NCBI GenBank assembly: GCA_004431415.1
Contig: QPMI01000111.1
Span: 48,018-112,017 of the forward strand
DNA: 64,000 bases
Direction: 5' to 3'
Source: Cyanophora paradoxa
Taxonomy: Eukaryota > Glaucocystophyceae > Cyanophorales > Cyanophoraceae
In this document: piece after piece, positions 1 through 12,847 of the stretch
Numbering within the stretch: position 1 is the first letter of the stretch
Layout: every line of letters begins with the position of its first letter
Notes under the pieces: generated by a model
Database searches by the model: none
Seen by the model: the letters and a program-made list of their open reading frames with translations, nothing else
Told to the model about the DNA's origin: nothing
Made by a program: the position numbers and the translations under genes

Positions 1-428
1 TTAAGCTTAAATTCCGATCTTCGGAAGCCTGAAGCCTTGAATTCGAAGTTCGAATTTTCAAGTTTGCAAAATTGAAATTTTCTAAAGGCGACTCGGCGAA
101 GCTTGCCAAGTTGCAATAGCCAGTTGCACTGCGGCAGCTTCGATTTCGAAGTCCGATCCGATGATCGCGATGGTCAGCTTGCCGCAGTGCCAGAGCCGCT
201 GAGCCTCGGAGTCACTGATTTGTCGGACAGCTGCAGCCTGGCAGGGCCCAGCCGCTGAACATGCCATGATGATCATGATGAGCCTAAGCTTGAAGGGTAG
301 ACTCTGAGCCTCGGAGAGCCATATTGAGTCAAGGTCTTGCCAAGTTGAACTTTGTGAAGCCTTGAAGGCTTGAAGCCCGGCCTTGCCAAGTTGACGGGCC
401 CGATCACTGAGTCGACCGTCGGACATGT

Positions 429-1167
429 ACAAGCGAGTCCCTGCGGAGCAGGAGTGGCCTTGGGTCTTGGGGCTTCAAGGCGTGAGGCTAGGGTGGCAGC
501 TCTGTATTTTTAAACGGGGGCCCGCAACGTTAACCGCGCGCGGTTACGGGGGAGGGGGGAGGAGAAACAGGGGGGTCCACTCGGCAAGGGTACACACTCA
601 AGTGTGAGGGTACAGAATTGTGCCGCAAGGGTACAGAAGTCGATGCGGGGTCCAATCGGCCGCAGTTGTACCCAGTACAGGCCCCGAGGGGCCCATTGGT
701 CGTTTCAGCTGAATAAAAACGACTTTTCGACGCGTTTTGGAGGTGGTTGATAATAATCTATGAATCATTTGAATGTAATTCGCAGTAATAAGGCTCCGTC
801 TAAATTGTTTATTTCAATTATCTTTCAATCAACGCATCAAATACTTTTAATTCCCACATCGTGGCACACTGCGACCCTGTCTCATACAAATTTGCTGGCC
901 GGCAACGTGGCGCTCCGTTAATTTGGAAATTATTTCCTAGCGAATGGAGTGCGGTCTCTTGAAATTAATAATTTTCATATTTCGACTCGGACGACCAATG
1001 TGATTTGCGCTTTCTATTTTTTTCCGGGAAAATGCTTTTCTGTGCTTTTCGAGGTGCTGTTACTGCCCATTAGAGACCTCATAGGAAAACGGGCCCGGCC
1101 ATCGCGTTCCCCAGGGTCGAAAATGGGGTAGTAGGTATGTTCATTTATGCGAATTTTGCTTTTTGAA
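429..1167. repeat. Dispersed repeat, copy A (about 735 bp)
   Basis: This stretch matches 3188-3911 in the same orientation over its whole length, with scattered substitutions and small indels. Both copies begin with caagcgagtccctgcggag and end at a tttttgaaa stretch. Both contain the same AT-rich block with the words aatcatttgaatgtaattcg and ttgctggccggcaacgtgg. No frame in it looks like a protein. A transposon-derived or satellite unit is likely. A third, truncated copy follows directly at 1168, so copy A is part of a head-to-tail arrangement. Confidence 0.8.
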
Positions 1168-1390
1168 ACAAGCGAGTCCCTGCGGAGCAGGAGTGGCCTT
1201 CGGTCTTGTGGTTTCAAGGCGTGAGGGTGGCCGCTCTTTGTTTTAAAACGGGGGACCGCATGCGCATGCGCAACCGCGCGCGGTTACCGGGGGGAGGGGG
1301 AAGAGAAGTAGGGGGGCCACTTGGCAAGGGTACGCACTCAAGTGAGAGGGTACAGACTTGTGCCAAGGGTACATGATGCGGGCCGGGCCC
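1168..1390. repeat. Partial third copy of the 735-bp repeat
   Basis: The first roughly 220 bases of the unit recur immediately after copy A, starting at the same caagcgagtccctgcggag. Similarity fades near 1390, where the sequence becomes GC-rich and unrelated. This shows tandem amplification of the unit. Confidence 0.65.
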
Positions 1391-1481
1391 GTACCGAGAA
1401 TCGGCGCCGCCGGCGCCGCGCGCGCGTGATCACAGCCTGTCACAGTCAGTGATGGGATTACAGATTAGACCAAAATCCGCA

Positions 1482-1556
1482 CTTTTATTATAATATTACA
1501 CTAACGTTATATAATATTATAATAACGATTAGCGTATTATAAATAACGCTCCATAG
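1482..1556. repeat. AT-rich palindromic repeat, MITE-like
   Basis: The run is built from TTATAATATTA and its complement and ends in ataacgctccata. A sister copy lies at 36731-36785, ending ataatgctccata, and related AT blocks occur near 2083-2120 and 37105-37150. A small non-autonomous element is plausible; no target-site duplication was resolved by eye. The rest of 1391-3187 shows no supported gene, only GCG-triplet and short hairpin repeats. Confidence 0.45.
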
Positions 1557-3187
1557 AGAGGGCACCCCCGCACCTCACAGTACAGCTCGAAAACGTTAGA
1601 AAAGGGATAAGAACATCGCCTAAGCTATTATACTGTGGATTTCAGAATGCAGACATCTAAATTCCCGTGGTTTCACCAGAGGGAGGCGCCGTACCCACTG
1701 TACCCCCCTGGCTGGACGGGCGGGCGGGCGACCTGCCGGAACGCCAAAGATGCTGTACGACTCTTATAGCTTGCTGCGCATCGTTTCTTTATGACGTAGG
1801 CGTTGCTAAGCATGAATTACGCAGCGTTTAGAGTGTTTGTAGCCTGTATCCCCCCCGGTTATTTTATTGTTATCGATAACTGCCGCCCTGGGACTATTAC
1901 AGTATTTGTTCCGTGTTCGAATCGCCCTGCGATGAGAATCACGCCTTCAAATCCCGCCCGTTCCACATAATTCCGATCGATCATGCCCCACCTTGCCTGT
2001 ACACGCCCCCACAGTGCTGGAGTAGACTAGAGGCTGTGGCCGGTAAAAAAAAAAAAAAAAAATATTACAGTAATGTTTATTATAATAATAATATAAATGA
2101 GTATTATTTTGTATTATAAATTAGAGACTCATCACTGGTCACAGTGTGTGATCGATGCGGCGGCGGCGGCGCTTCGATCGCGGGGCCGACGCGGGCCCCC
2201 GGATTAATATATTCGCGGCGGCGGCGGCGCTTCTCGGAGGTTTTTGACTTTTAGCCGCCAATCGTTGAACGTCGACGTTACGTGGTCGCGTGCAGTGTTC
2301 GGTAAAGTTTACTCCCCCAAAATTGCCCTGAAAACTTTCTGCAAGCTTTGGAAAAGATTGTGCAAATATTTGCACCATAGAAAACATTCCAAGCACCGCA
2401 AAAACACTGTATTCCTTGGCAAATAAGCGTCTGAACGAGAGATATAAGCTTTATAATGATACCTGTGAGTTTAGATTCAAAGTTTGCATGCGCACGCGTT
2501 TAGTCTTGTTTTGGCCTTCTTTTCATGATCAGGGTCGCCGAGAGGGGGGTACCCATCTGAAGGAGGCGACCTTCGCCCTCCTGACACCCTTGTAACTCTA
2601 TCAACTCTAGAATCATGTCAGAACCGAAGGGAATACCGCAAGTAGCCGGTAGATCTTGCTCGTAACAGGCGGTAGGGTGGGGTGGGGAGGGGGGGTCAAG
2701 TGCAAATTAACTGAAAGTTTTCTAGGGTTGTAGGAGGAGGTGAAAATTAACTGAAAGTTTTCAAGTAAACTTTCAAGAGAAAGTTTACCCAGCGCAAACT
2801 TTCGGAACACTGGTCGCGTGCGAGGCATATGGAACTTTGCTAGTACTCGAAGGTCGAGATTCGAAGCCAGCGCAGCGTCCGATCGAGCTCGGACTCTAGC
2901 CTCGGCCCTCGGAGACTCAGCCTCGGAGGTAGTTTTAAGCGCCTAGTGACTCCAGAGGCTCTTTGCAATTTCCATCGGCGAAGGGGAAGCAAGCTGGAAC
3001 CAATGACAATCGCGCTTGTCCGTGAATGGGTGAATTGACTTTTTGTGCCAATGGCGATCGGGCTTGACGCGAACAATTTCGTTCGTACGTGCTGTTAGTG
3101 CATGTTAGAGGTGTCACATTTGAAAAGTAGCGCCGCCATCGTGCTCCCTAGGGTCGAAAGTGGGTACCTAGGTCCAAAAATTTTGAC

Positions 3188-3911
3188 AAGCGAGTCCCTG
3201 CGGAGCAGGAGTGGCCTTGGGTCTTGGGGCGTCAATGCGTGATGGTGGCAGGTCTTTGTTTTTAAACGGGGGCCCACAACCGCGCGCGGTTACGGGTGAG
3301 GCTATGGGGGAGGAGAAATAGGGGGGTCCACTCGGCAAGTGAGAGGGTACAGAATTGTGCTGCAAGGGTACAGATATCGATGCGGGGCCCAATCGGCCGC
3401 AGTTGTACCGCGGCCGAGCACAGGCCCCGAGGGGCCCATTGGTCGTTTCAGCTGAATGAAAACGACTTTCGGCGCTTTTTGGAGGTGGTTAATAATAAGC
3501 TATGAATCATTTGAATGTAATTCGCAGTAATAAGGCTCTGTCTAAATTGTTAATTCTAATTATCTTTCAATCAACGCATCAAATACTTTTAAATCCCACA
3601 TCGTGGCACACTACGACCCTGTCTCATACAAATTTGCTGGCCGGCAACGTGGCACTCCGTTAATTTGGAAACTATTTCCTAGCGAATGGGGTGCGGTCTC
3701 TTGAAATTAAAAATTTTCAAAATTCGACTCGGACGACCAATGTCATTTGCGCTTTCTCTTTTTTTCCGGGAAAATGCTTTTCTGTGCTTTTCGAGGTGCT
3801 GTTACTCCCCATTAGAGACCTCTCATAGGAAAACGGGCCCGGCCATCGTGTTCCCCAGGGTCGAAAACGGGGTAGTAGGTCTGTTCATTTATGCGAATTT
3901 CGCTTTTTGAA
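3188..3911. repeat. Dispersed repeat, copy B (about 735 bp)
   Basis: Second full-length copy of the unit at 429-1167, in the same orientation. The two differ by point changes and a few small indels, so the duplication is fairly recent but not fresh. Confidence 0.8.
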
Positions 3912-3924
3912 ATCCGTCACATCA

Positions 3925-4092
3925 AACCAACAGACCTAAGGGCCTCTCCTTTCCCCAAGGCCGATCCCGGACAGGACAGGCACAGACCTAAGGGCCTCTC
4001 CTTTCCCCAAGGCCGACCTGAATCGCATTTTGAATCCACTGACAAGACAGGCACAGACCTAAGGGCCTCTCCTTTCCCCAAGGCCGACTAAA
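3925..4092. repeat. Three-copy tandem repeat
   Basis: A block of about 38 bases (acagacctaagggcctctcc, then tttccccaaggccga) occurs three times, near 3929, 3982 and 4052. The spacers between the copies differ in length. Related CCTTTCCCC words recur near 5300 and 17180-17225, so the block belongs to a wider repeat family. Confidence 0.7.
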
Positions 4093-4095
4093 CTA

Positions 4096-5363
4096 AACAT
4101 GACGCATTCAATCTCTAGATGATATGAGATACACATACGCACTAAATAAAGGGCCACTGACTTGCCGCGCGCGTCAGTTGGGTCCGGGGAAGGGCATTTA
4201 ACCTCGAGCTCGGCCGCGGGCGAGCCGCCGGGCCGGCTCGAGCTCCGAGCTCGAGGCTGGCCATGCCAGGCGAGCTGTCCACGCGATCGATCGCGAGGCG
4301 AGCTGTCCTGTAGAGGTAGGCCCCGGGCCCGGGCCAGAGCTATGTAGGGCGCGCGCGGGCCCCGGGCCAGGGGCGGGGGAGGGAACCTTGTCTGGACGTG
4401 CTCGAGCTCCTGCAGCTGCCAGGCTGCGCATGCCCCGCGCCCGTCGCGCGGGTGCACGTGGGGCGTGGCGGGTGCACGAGTGCGCATGTGCTGCGGGTGC
4501 GTCACTGCTAGCGCTCACGCTCCGCTCAGCAAGCGGCCGGAGGGTCCTTATAGCTTACGCCGTGCCGGCTCTGCGTCGCGCGGGCGTCGGCTTGTTGCAA
4601 TTGCAAGTGGCATAGCCGGCCGCCGCCAATTGCAAGTGCGGCCGGCTTGTGCAATTGCGTCGGGGCGTGCGCGGTTGGCGCGGGTGAAGCGCCTCGATCG
4701 CCTCGTTGGCGCACGAGAGGCGTGACAGTTGAAGCCGCGGCCGCGGCCGGCGCGCGCGCGCCGAGCTGAAGAGGAAGCGCTGCAGCTGGCCATGGGCGCG
4801 CGGGAGGGAGGGAGGGGGGAAGCGTGCGTGAGCCACAGCAAACTGCCGCGCGCGCGAGAGGCGTAACCATTGTTGAGCCGAGCCGAGCTGCGGCGCCCGG
4901 GGGAGAAAGCGGCCGGGGGTACTCGAAGAGGTTTTTGCAGGGTAAGTTCGCACTCTCCAATGTGATTGGCTAGCGCGCGCGGCGTCCTCCCACGCGACCG
5001 CGTTCGCGCCCGGCCTCGCTCTCGCAGTACGGAATGTCGAACATGATGCGCGCAACGACCTCGAACTGGTCTGGTCTGTATATCTGCTCCCTGTGCGTCG
5101 CTGGACCCATTTTTGTCCCGGGTGTTGGTGCCTGTTCCTGGATCACCCTTTGGTCGGACGGGACCGGGAGACACGGTTTCGGGGTCCCCTGGGGATGCGC
5201 TTTCAGGGTGTACCGCGCGGCCCCGGTTTTGCGGAGGTCGGGGAAATGGGATTTGGGGTAGGGTTGGGCCCAAGGGACAGGGACAGGGGAAGTGTTTTAC
5301 CCTTCCCCAACTAAACTTGACGCATTCAATCTCTAGAAGACTATGAGATACACATACGCACGC
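4096..5363. repeat. Direct repeats of about 50 bp flanking a 1.2-kb GC-rich block
   Basis: The words gacgcattcaatctctaga and gagatacacatacgcac occur at 4101-4146 and again at 5317-5363. They bracket a very GC-rich segment. Open frames in the bracketed segment exist on both strands only because stop codons are rare at this GC content; none shows a family motif. Flanking direct repeats would fit an LTR-like or recombination product, but no retroelement protein is visible. Confidence 0.5.
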
Positions 5364-5486
5364 AGCGGGCGGAACCATATGCATGAGACGCGGGCAGGGC
5401 TGCACTAGTGCTGTACACAAGAGGCCGGGCGTACGCGTGGGGCCCTCTTCTAAGTTAAAATTCGTGGTAGAAGTGTCCGCTGGGGA

Positions 5487-8400
5487 TCATTGCCACCGCC
5501 GGCCCCGTCCCCGACCCCTTCCCCTCCCCCGCCACCTCCTCCGCCTTCCCGCCGACGGGCGCGGAGGGCGGCGCGGCGTTGGGGGCGGGGGCGATGCGCG
5601 GGGCGGGGCGTCGGCGGAGGGCCGCGGCGAGGCGGCGGAGAGGCCGGGGCGGCCTCGGGGAGGGCCCCCGGACGTTGAGGAGGCCGGGGCGGAGGTGAGG
5701 AGGGGCGGGGAGTCGGGGCGGAGGGCGGCGAGGCGGGCGGCGGCGCGGCGGGCGGCGTGCGTGGCGCCGACGGCCTCGTAGAGGCGAGGGCGCGGTTGAG
5801 GGCTCCGGGGCGGCCCGCAGGCGCCCGAGCACCTCGAGGGCGGCGGCGCGGTCGAGGCGGCGGCCGTCGGCGAGCTCCTCGGCCCGCGCCGCGAGGGCGA
5901 GGGCGGCGCGGCGGCGGCCCTCGAGGCGGCCCAGCGCGCCGCGCACGCGAGGTAGGCGCTGCGTCCCGCGGGGCACTTGCGGAGCTGCTTGCGGAGGACG
6001 GCGAGCAGGCGCTCGCACGCCGCCGGCGCGCTGAACGCCCGCGCCCGCGCCCGCTCCGTCGGCAGCGGCCCTCGAAGGCCAGCAGGCGGTCGCACGCCGC
6101 GGGGCGCCCGGGGCGGCGAGGGCGAGGTAGGGGTCGGCGCCGGCGGGCCCGGGGGTCTCGGAGCGGGTAGGTGGCGGGACAGGCGGCCTCGGCCATCTCA
6201 AGGGCGAGCTCGAGGAGGCGCGGCAGGCAGAGCGTCGCCACCACGTACGTCGGCAGGTGCCGCTCCGCCGCCCCCGCCGCACGCGCGATCGCCGCCTGCG
6301 CCCGCGCCACCTCCCCGCGCCGCGCCGCCGCCACCGCGTTCGCCAGGCCGGCCATGTACGCTGCGGCCGCCTCAGGGCGGCCGCGAGCGGGCAAGGCGGG
6401 CGGGCGTGCGGGAGGCACCGATGGCGGCATGGTGCTCTCGCCGCCCTCGGCGGAGCGGGCGCGCTCGTGGACCTTCCACCCCGCCACCCCCGCCGCCGCC
6501 TCGTACCGGCCCCGCTCCGCGTACAGCACCGCCTGCGCCCCGCCCGCCGTGTCGGCCCCGGCGCGGCGGGGGCGGGGGCCGGGGCGGGGGGCGGACGAGG
6601 ATGCCCTGGGTGACGGAGAGCATGAGCTCGTCGCCGCGCTCGCGGGCGGAGCGCGCCGCGCGCTCGGCCGCCTCCGCCGCCTCCTCCCAGTCCGACTCCT
6701 CCGCCGCGTACGTCCACCGCAGCAGCCTGCCCGCCGCCTCACCCCCGGCCCCGACCCCGCGGCGCGCGTGGCGGGCGCCGCACCCCGCGAATGAGGTCTG
6801 CACCTCCCACCACTTGGTCTGCACGGAGACGCGGCTCGCCTGGGCGCCGCTGCGGGGCGGGGTGACGGGGGGCGGGGCTGGGCGCGGGGGGCGGGGCGCA
6901 CCGGAGGAAGATGTCGATGGCCTCGCGGCCGCGGCCCTGCGGGGCGGGTGAGGGGCGCCGGGGGCGCGCGGGGGGCGGGGCGGGCGCCTGGCAGCCGAGG
7001 ACGTTGCCGTACATGGCGCAGGAGAAGGAGAGTGCGAGGGGGCTCTCGAACTCGTCGGCGATGGCGATGGCGCGGCGGCAGTAGGCGTCGGCGGCGGCGG
7101 CGTCGCCCACGCCCTGGAAGACGAAGCCCATGGTGGCGTACAGGCGCGGCTGCACGACGAAGGTCGCGGGGAGGGACTCGGCGGCGCGGGTGCCGGCGAG
7201 GACGGCGTAGAGCTGGTGCATGCGGTGCGTCATGAGGATGGTGAAGCCGCGGGCGCGGCGCTCCTGGATGGTCGCCTCCTCGAGGTCGTACTCCTCCCGC
7301 TCCGTCAGCGCCGCCGGCTCCTCGGGCTCCTCGGGGTACTCCACCGCCTCCTCCCCGGGGGCGCCCCCGCAGCACAGGTACCGCCGCCACCGCCCCGCGC
7401 GGGCCCGCGGGGCGGGGGTCGGGGAGAGGGAGCGGGCGGAGCGGGGCCCGAGGGCGGAGTGGGCGGTGGAGGCGGCCGAGGCGAGGCTCGCGACGGAGCT
7501 GCGCCGCCCCTGCGACGCCCCGCTCGCCGCCGACGGGATCCCTGCGCCCGCCGTCGACCCCGCCCCGCGCCCGCGCCCCGCGCCGGGGGGCACCTGTGAC
7601 GGAGCGGAGGGAGGCGCCGGGGACGGGCTCCGCGCCATCGACGGCCGCCGCGACGCCGACGGCGTGGCGGCGCCGAGGCCGGGGGGCCCCGCCCCCCGGG
7701 GCGGCCGGCCCGCGGCCGAGACGGAAGCGGATCTTGGCGGCGAGGAGCATGGGGACTGCCTGCAGGGGGCTCAGGGGGCGCGCGGGGCGGGCGGGGCGGG
7801 GCGGGCCTTGAGGGCGGCGCGGGCCGGGGAGGCGGGCGGGGCGGGCGAGGGTCTCGAGGGCCTCCTGGAAGGCGGCCTCCGCCTCGTCGAAGATCGACAG
7901 CTCCGCCTTCGCCGTCCCCAGCTTCCGCAGCCACTGCGCCCGCCGCAGCGCCGCCACCGCCCCGGCGCGCGCGCCGAGCGGCCCCGCCGGCCCCGCGGCC
8001 TCGTCGGCGATGGCGAGGAGGCGGCGGTGGATGCGGATGGCCTCGCCGTTCGCGTAGTTCTCGAGCGCGTACTCCCCCGCCTTCTCGAGGAACTCGACGG
8101 CCTTGTCGAGCAGGTCGGCCGCCAGGTAGTGGTGCGCCAGCAGCGGGTAGAAGTCGGCCGCCGCCGCGTCCGTGACGCGCTCGGCGTAGCGGGCGACGGC
8201 GGCGTGGAGGAGGCGGCGGGCCGAGGTGGAGAGGAGCGAGTAGGCGACGTCGGCCATGAGCGCCGACTTGAAGCCGAAGCAGCGGCCGGAGCCGACGCAG
8301 CGGGCGGCCTCGGGCCCGTCGGGGGGCAGCTCGGCGAGGATGCCCCCCTCGACGAGCCGCGCCACGCTCTCCTCGATCGCCGCCGCCGTCGACGCCCGCC

Positions 8401-11400
8401 GCGACCGCTGCGACGCCCCCCGCGACCGCTCCTTCTCCGACCCGCTCCCGCCCCCGCCCCCGCTCGCCGCCGGGGGCAGGGCGAGCCAGTCGCGCTGCTC
8501 GGCGGCGGCGGCGAGGGCGGAGAGGCGGAAGACGACGCCGATGACGGCCGCGATCTTGACGAGCAGCGCCAGCGGCGGCGGCAGCCGGTCGATCCGCCCC
8601 GTCAGCGCCGAGCGGAGGGAGGAGGGGGCGCCGAAGCTCGCGAGGGGCTGCTTGATGACGCAGCGGCCCTCCTCGATGGCGAGCACGTCCCTGCCGGGGG
8701 TCAGGCGCCCCGCGCCGGGGGCGGGGGCGGGGCGGGGGCCGCACGGCTCCCGCGCGATGGTGTGGACGAGCTCCTGGACGAACTGCGGCAGGCCGCCGGT
8801 CTTGCCGACTGCGGGGGGTGAGCGGGGGCGGGGGCGGGGGCGCGGGGGCGCGGGGCAAGCGCACAGACGTAGTCGGAGAAGACGGGGGGGATGCCGTCGG
8901 GGGTGCACCCGAGGGTGTGGGCGACGAGCAGGTGCGTCTCAGGCGGCGAGAGGAAGCCGAGGGTCACGAGCTGCGCCCCGGGGAGGGCCTTTAGCGCCTC
9001 CCAGGGGGCCTCCCCCTGCTCCTCCCCCGCCCCCGCCGGGGCCGGGCGGGCGGTGTAGACGAGGGCGAGGCCCGGCGTCCCCTCCGCGGCCGCCGCCGCC
9101 AGCGCCTCGAGCACCGCCCAGCTCGACGCGTCGCACGAGTGGGCGTCTGCGCCCCGGCCCCCGCCGTCACCGGCCCCGCCGCGCGGCGCGGCCAAGGCGG
9201 GCGGGCGGACCCTCGACGAGGACGAGGACGGAGCGGGAGCGGCAGAGGCGGCGCAGCAGCGTCGTCACCGCGAACTGCAGCGCCCGCGCCCGCTCCTCCG
9301 ACGCGAACTGCACGGCCGCCGAGGCGCGCCGGGGCCGGAGCTGGCCGCCCCGCGGGCTGCACCGCCCCTCGCGCTCCTCAAGGAAGGTCGCCTGCAGCAG
9401 GTGCAGCTTCGGCAGGTCCGCCGCCTCGAAGCACGCGCGCAGCGCCGCCCACCCCTCCCGCCCCTCCCCCGCCGCCCCCGCGAGCACCGAGCCCCGCCGG
9501 GGGCCCCCGGGGGCGAGGGAGGCGTGGCGGGCGGGGGCCTTGGGCCCGATGGAGGAGACGCGGCGGCCGCCGGCGGTGACGAAGACGATGCCCTTGGAGC
9601 CGGCGCGCCCCCGGCGGCCGACGCGCCGCTCACCGTGGCGCCCCGCACCGCCCGCTTCTCCAGCGACGACGCCCGCGCCCCCGCAGCGCCCGCCTCCGGC
9701 CCCGTCTCGAACTCCTCCACCCGCAGCTGCTCGGCCCCCGCCCCCGCCCCGCCCCGGGCGCGCCCCGGGCGACCCTCGGGGGCCGCGGCCGGGGCGGCGG
9801 GCGGCGGGGGCGGGCGCCGGCTCGGGCCCGCAGGCGGCGACGGCGTCGCAGAGGGCGCGGACGATCTGCGGGGGCGTCGGGGCGGGATGGGCGGGGCGGG
9901 GCGGGGGGGCGGACGGGGCGCAGGCGGAGTAGAGCATGGCGCGCTGGTGGGGGAAGCACTCGGAGAAGAGGACGACGTCGACGCGGGCCTCCCGCGCCCG
10001 CTCCAGCGCGAAGTCCGCCACCATGCTCTTCCCGCACCCCGCCTCCGCCTCCACCAGCAGCGCCGCCGCCCGCGCCGTCTCGCGCCGCGCCGCGTGCCGC
10101 ACCATCTCGTCCACCACCGCGCACTCCGAGTCCCGCCCCACGATCGCCCGCTCCGCCGGCGCCGCCACCGCCGCCACTGCCGTCGGCTTCGCTGCCACCG
10201 CGACCCGCCGCCGCCCCCGCCGCCGCCGCGGTGCCGGCCGGCGACAGCGTAGATGTCGGCCACGGAGCCGCGCATCTGAGCGGGGCGGGGTGGGCGGGCG
10301 GGAAACGCGGGGCGGGCGGGGCGGCACGGTGGAGGCCATGCTGTAGACGGAGCCGTACCGCGACGACATCGTCTCCTCCGCCTCCTGCCCCGCCCCTCAG
10401 CCCCGCCTCGACCCCGCCCGCCGGGCGCGCGCACGTGGGAGGGGCTCGGGGCGTGCGGGGCGGGGCCGTCGCCGAGGCCGCCGACCGGGCCGCGGGCGAC
10501 GACGAGGCCGGTGCCGGCGCTGTTGGCGCGGCCGCGCAGGACGCGGCTGCCGGGTCGGAGTGGGCGCTGGGCGAGGCCTCCCCCTCGAGCTCGGGCTCGG
10601 CGGCGAAGCTGACCGAGCCGCGGTGCTCGGCCCCGCCCTCCCCGTCGAGCCCCGCGAGCGACTTGCGGCGGCCGTGGGCGGGGTGGACGAGGGCGGGCGG
10701 GGCGTGGGGGCCGGGGAGGGGCCCGGAGGCGGGGGCGCGGGCGAGAGTGACGGGGGCGCGGGGCCGGAGGGAGCGGGCGCGGACGCCGCGGACGGCGAAG
10801 ACGGGGACGGGGGCGGCCATGCCCTTGAGGGGCAGCTCGCCGGCGAAGGCGTCCTCGATGAGCGCCCCCGCCGCCCCGTGCGTCTCCCCGTCGATGAGGA
10901 TGCGCGCAGCGAAGTCCACCCCCTCGAACTCCCGCCCGCTCCCCGCCAGCGCCATCAGCCGCGCCGCGCGGTTGACGGCCGAGGAGAAGAGGTCGAACTG
11001 CTGGAGCACTGCGGCGCTGCCGACGAGGCCGCAGAAGACGTCCCCCGTCGCCACCCCGATCGCCACACCCAGGCCCTCCCCCCGCAGCTCCCCGAACACC
11101 GAGATCGCTGCCGGGCGTCACCCCGCGCCGCGCCGCGCCGCGGGGCGCCGCGCACCGGTGAGGACGGCGTTCGTCGCGTCGTTCTCGTTGGCGGTGAGGC
11201 CGTGCGTGATGATGCACACGACGCCCTTGTCTGAGCCCCGCCGCGTCGGCCGCGGGGCGGGGCGGGGCGGGGCGGGGGCGGGGGGGCGGGCACCGTCGCA
11301 GGAGAGCTTGAGGAGGTGGCCGCCCTGGGCCTCGCAGCAGCGCACGAGGCTGGCCACCGTCCCCTGCAACAGCGCCGGCGCATCCAGGTCCGCACCCGTC

Positions 11401-12847
11401 AGGCTCACGAAGACCCTGCCGCGCGTCACCCCCCGCCCCGCTGCGCCCCGCGGGGGGCGGGGCGCACGTGGAGATGCGGCGGAGCTCGGCGTAGACGGAG
11501 GCGCCGGCCGAGCGCGGCCCGCTCCGCGCGCTCCCCGGCTCGCTCCCCGGCTCGCTCCCCGCGCTCCCGGGCGCGACTCGGGGGCCTCCTGCGCCGCCGC
11601 GAGCTCGGGGCGCGCTGCCGCACCGCCTCGGGCACGTAGAGCGCGATGCGCGGGTGCGGCGGCCCCGCGGCGGCGCGCGCGGCGGTGGGCGGGGGAAGGC
11701 GGGGCGGTGGCGGTGGGGCGGGGCGCGGCGAGGAGGAAGGCGCCGGGGAGGGCCGGCACGGGGCCCCTCGAAGTCCCCCCGAGGTGGCCCCACGCCGAGG
11801 CCGCCGCCATCACCTGCGCCCCGTCAGGGCGGCCTGCGGGGCGGGGCGGGGCCGGCGGGCCTGGCCGGGGCGGATGTGGCGGTCGAGGGCGCCGAGCTCG
11901 GCGAGGGGCGCCCCCGCCGTGAAGTAGAGCATCCGGCCCCGCGCCGCCGCCACCGCCTCCGCGAAGGCCGCCCCCTCGCCCGCCCCTGCCCCCGAGTGGA
12001 CGACCCCCAAGTGCGCCGCGCTGTATGCCCCCGACGCCAGCATCACCTGCCCCGCCCCTCTCAGCGCCACGCGCCCGCGAGGCCACCCGGGCGCCGCGCC
12101 TTGAGGGACAGCGCCGGCGTCTCCTCGTCGGCGGCGCGGCGCTCCTTCTCCTCGAAGAGCTTCTGCATCTCGAGGGCGCACTGCCGGCGCTGGTGTCGGC
12201 GGGGCGGCCTGGCGGGGCGGGGGCGGGGCGGGACAAACGAGGGAGGCGGCGACGGTGCAGCGGCGGGCGGCGGCCTGCTGCGCCCGCTCGTCCGCTTCGA
12301 GGGCCTCCAGGGGGACGCCCCAGACCGCCTGCCGCGCCTCAGAGGGCCCCCCGCCGGCCCCCGCGCCGCGCGCACGAGGATCGCGTCCCCGGCGAAGGCG
12401 ATCGGCACGCCCCCGTACTCGTCGATCACCGCCAGCTGCCGGCTGAAGTACTCTGCCGCAACCACCCCGTCGGCGTCGCCCGCCGGCGAGTGACAGGCGC
12501 CGCCTCGCGCACCATTGATCGTCGTCCACAAGAACTCTACGCCCTCATCGCCCTTCCCCGTGTACAGGTCCGTGAGCTTTGTGAAGCCTGCGAAGCCCCG
12601 GGCCGCACTACGCTTACGGGCCCCGGCATTTCTTTCGACATCTGCGACTCGTCGCACCGGAGAGATCGCTGAAGCAGAAGCACCCTATGAATCTCTGACT
12701 CTCTCCGCCCGTCGGAAGGCTGTCCCTGTTCGTGCAGCGCTCGTACACCGGCCTGCGGGTGGCCACGGGTTGGCGACGCTCCGCCGACGCGCACGCGGCG
12801 ATCCGGTGCGCTCACCTGGGCACGCAGCGCGCGAAGAATGCCTCCAT
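5487..12847 (-). CDS. Soluble adenylyl cyclase-like protein (ADCY10 family), multi-exon
   Basis: Predicted class III cyclase making cAMP, with the sAC layout of two catalytic domains, an NTPase and a TPR-like tail. The start MEAFFARCVPR (12847) splices to an exon ending FCFSDLSG, then across 12588-12657 to FTKLTDLYTGKG, which rebuilds the metal-binding motif of domain C1. FAGDAILV, the second C1 motif, lies near 12372-12398. Domain C2 (GVATGDVFCGLVG, then VNRAARLM) is near 10960-11080. An AAA/STAND-type ATPase follows with Walker A EAGCGKSMV (about 10020-10045), then helical repeats to about 5500. Introns are 50-70 bases of C/G; 6850-6901 is GT-AG and 6937-6987 is GC-AG. Coordinates span introns. 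The C-terminal exons are uncertain because stops are rare in every frame. An in-frame upstream ATG at 13069 is an alternative start. Confidence 0.85.

Noticed and set aside
4548-5420. 290-codon minus-strand frame
   Set aside because: GC-driven, overlaps repeat blocks, and has no recognisable domain or splice pattern.
7220-8821. Long plus-strand open frame (533 codons)
   Set aside because: Antisense shadow of the cyclase exons; biased composition and no motif.
5450-8908. A single 1152-codon minus-strand open frame
   Set aside because: It runs through introns of the adenylyl cyclase gene. It stays open only because stop codons are rare at this GC content, and most of it is Arg/Pro/Ala strings out of the true frame.
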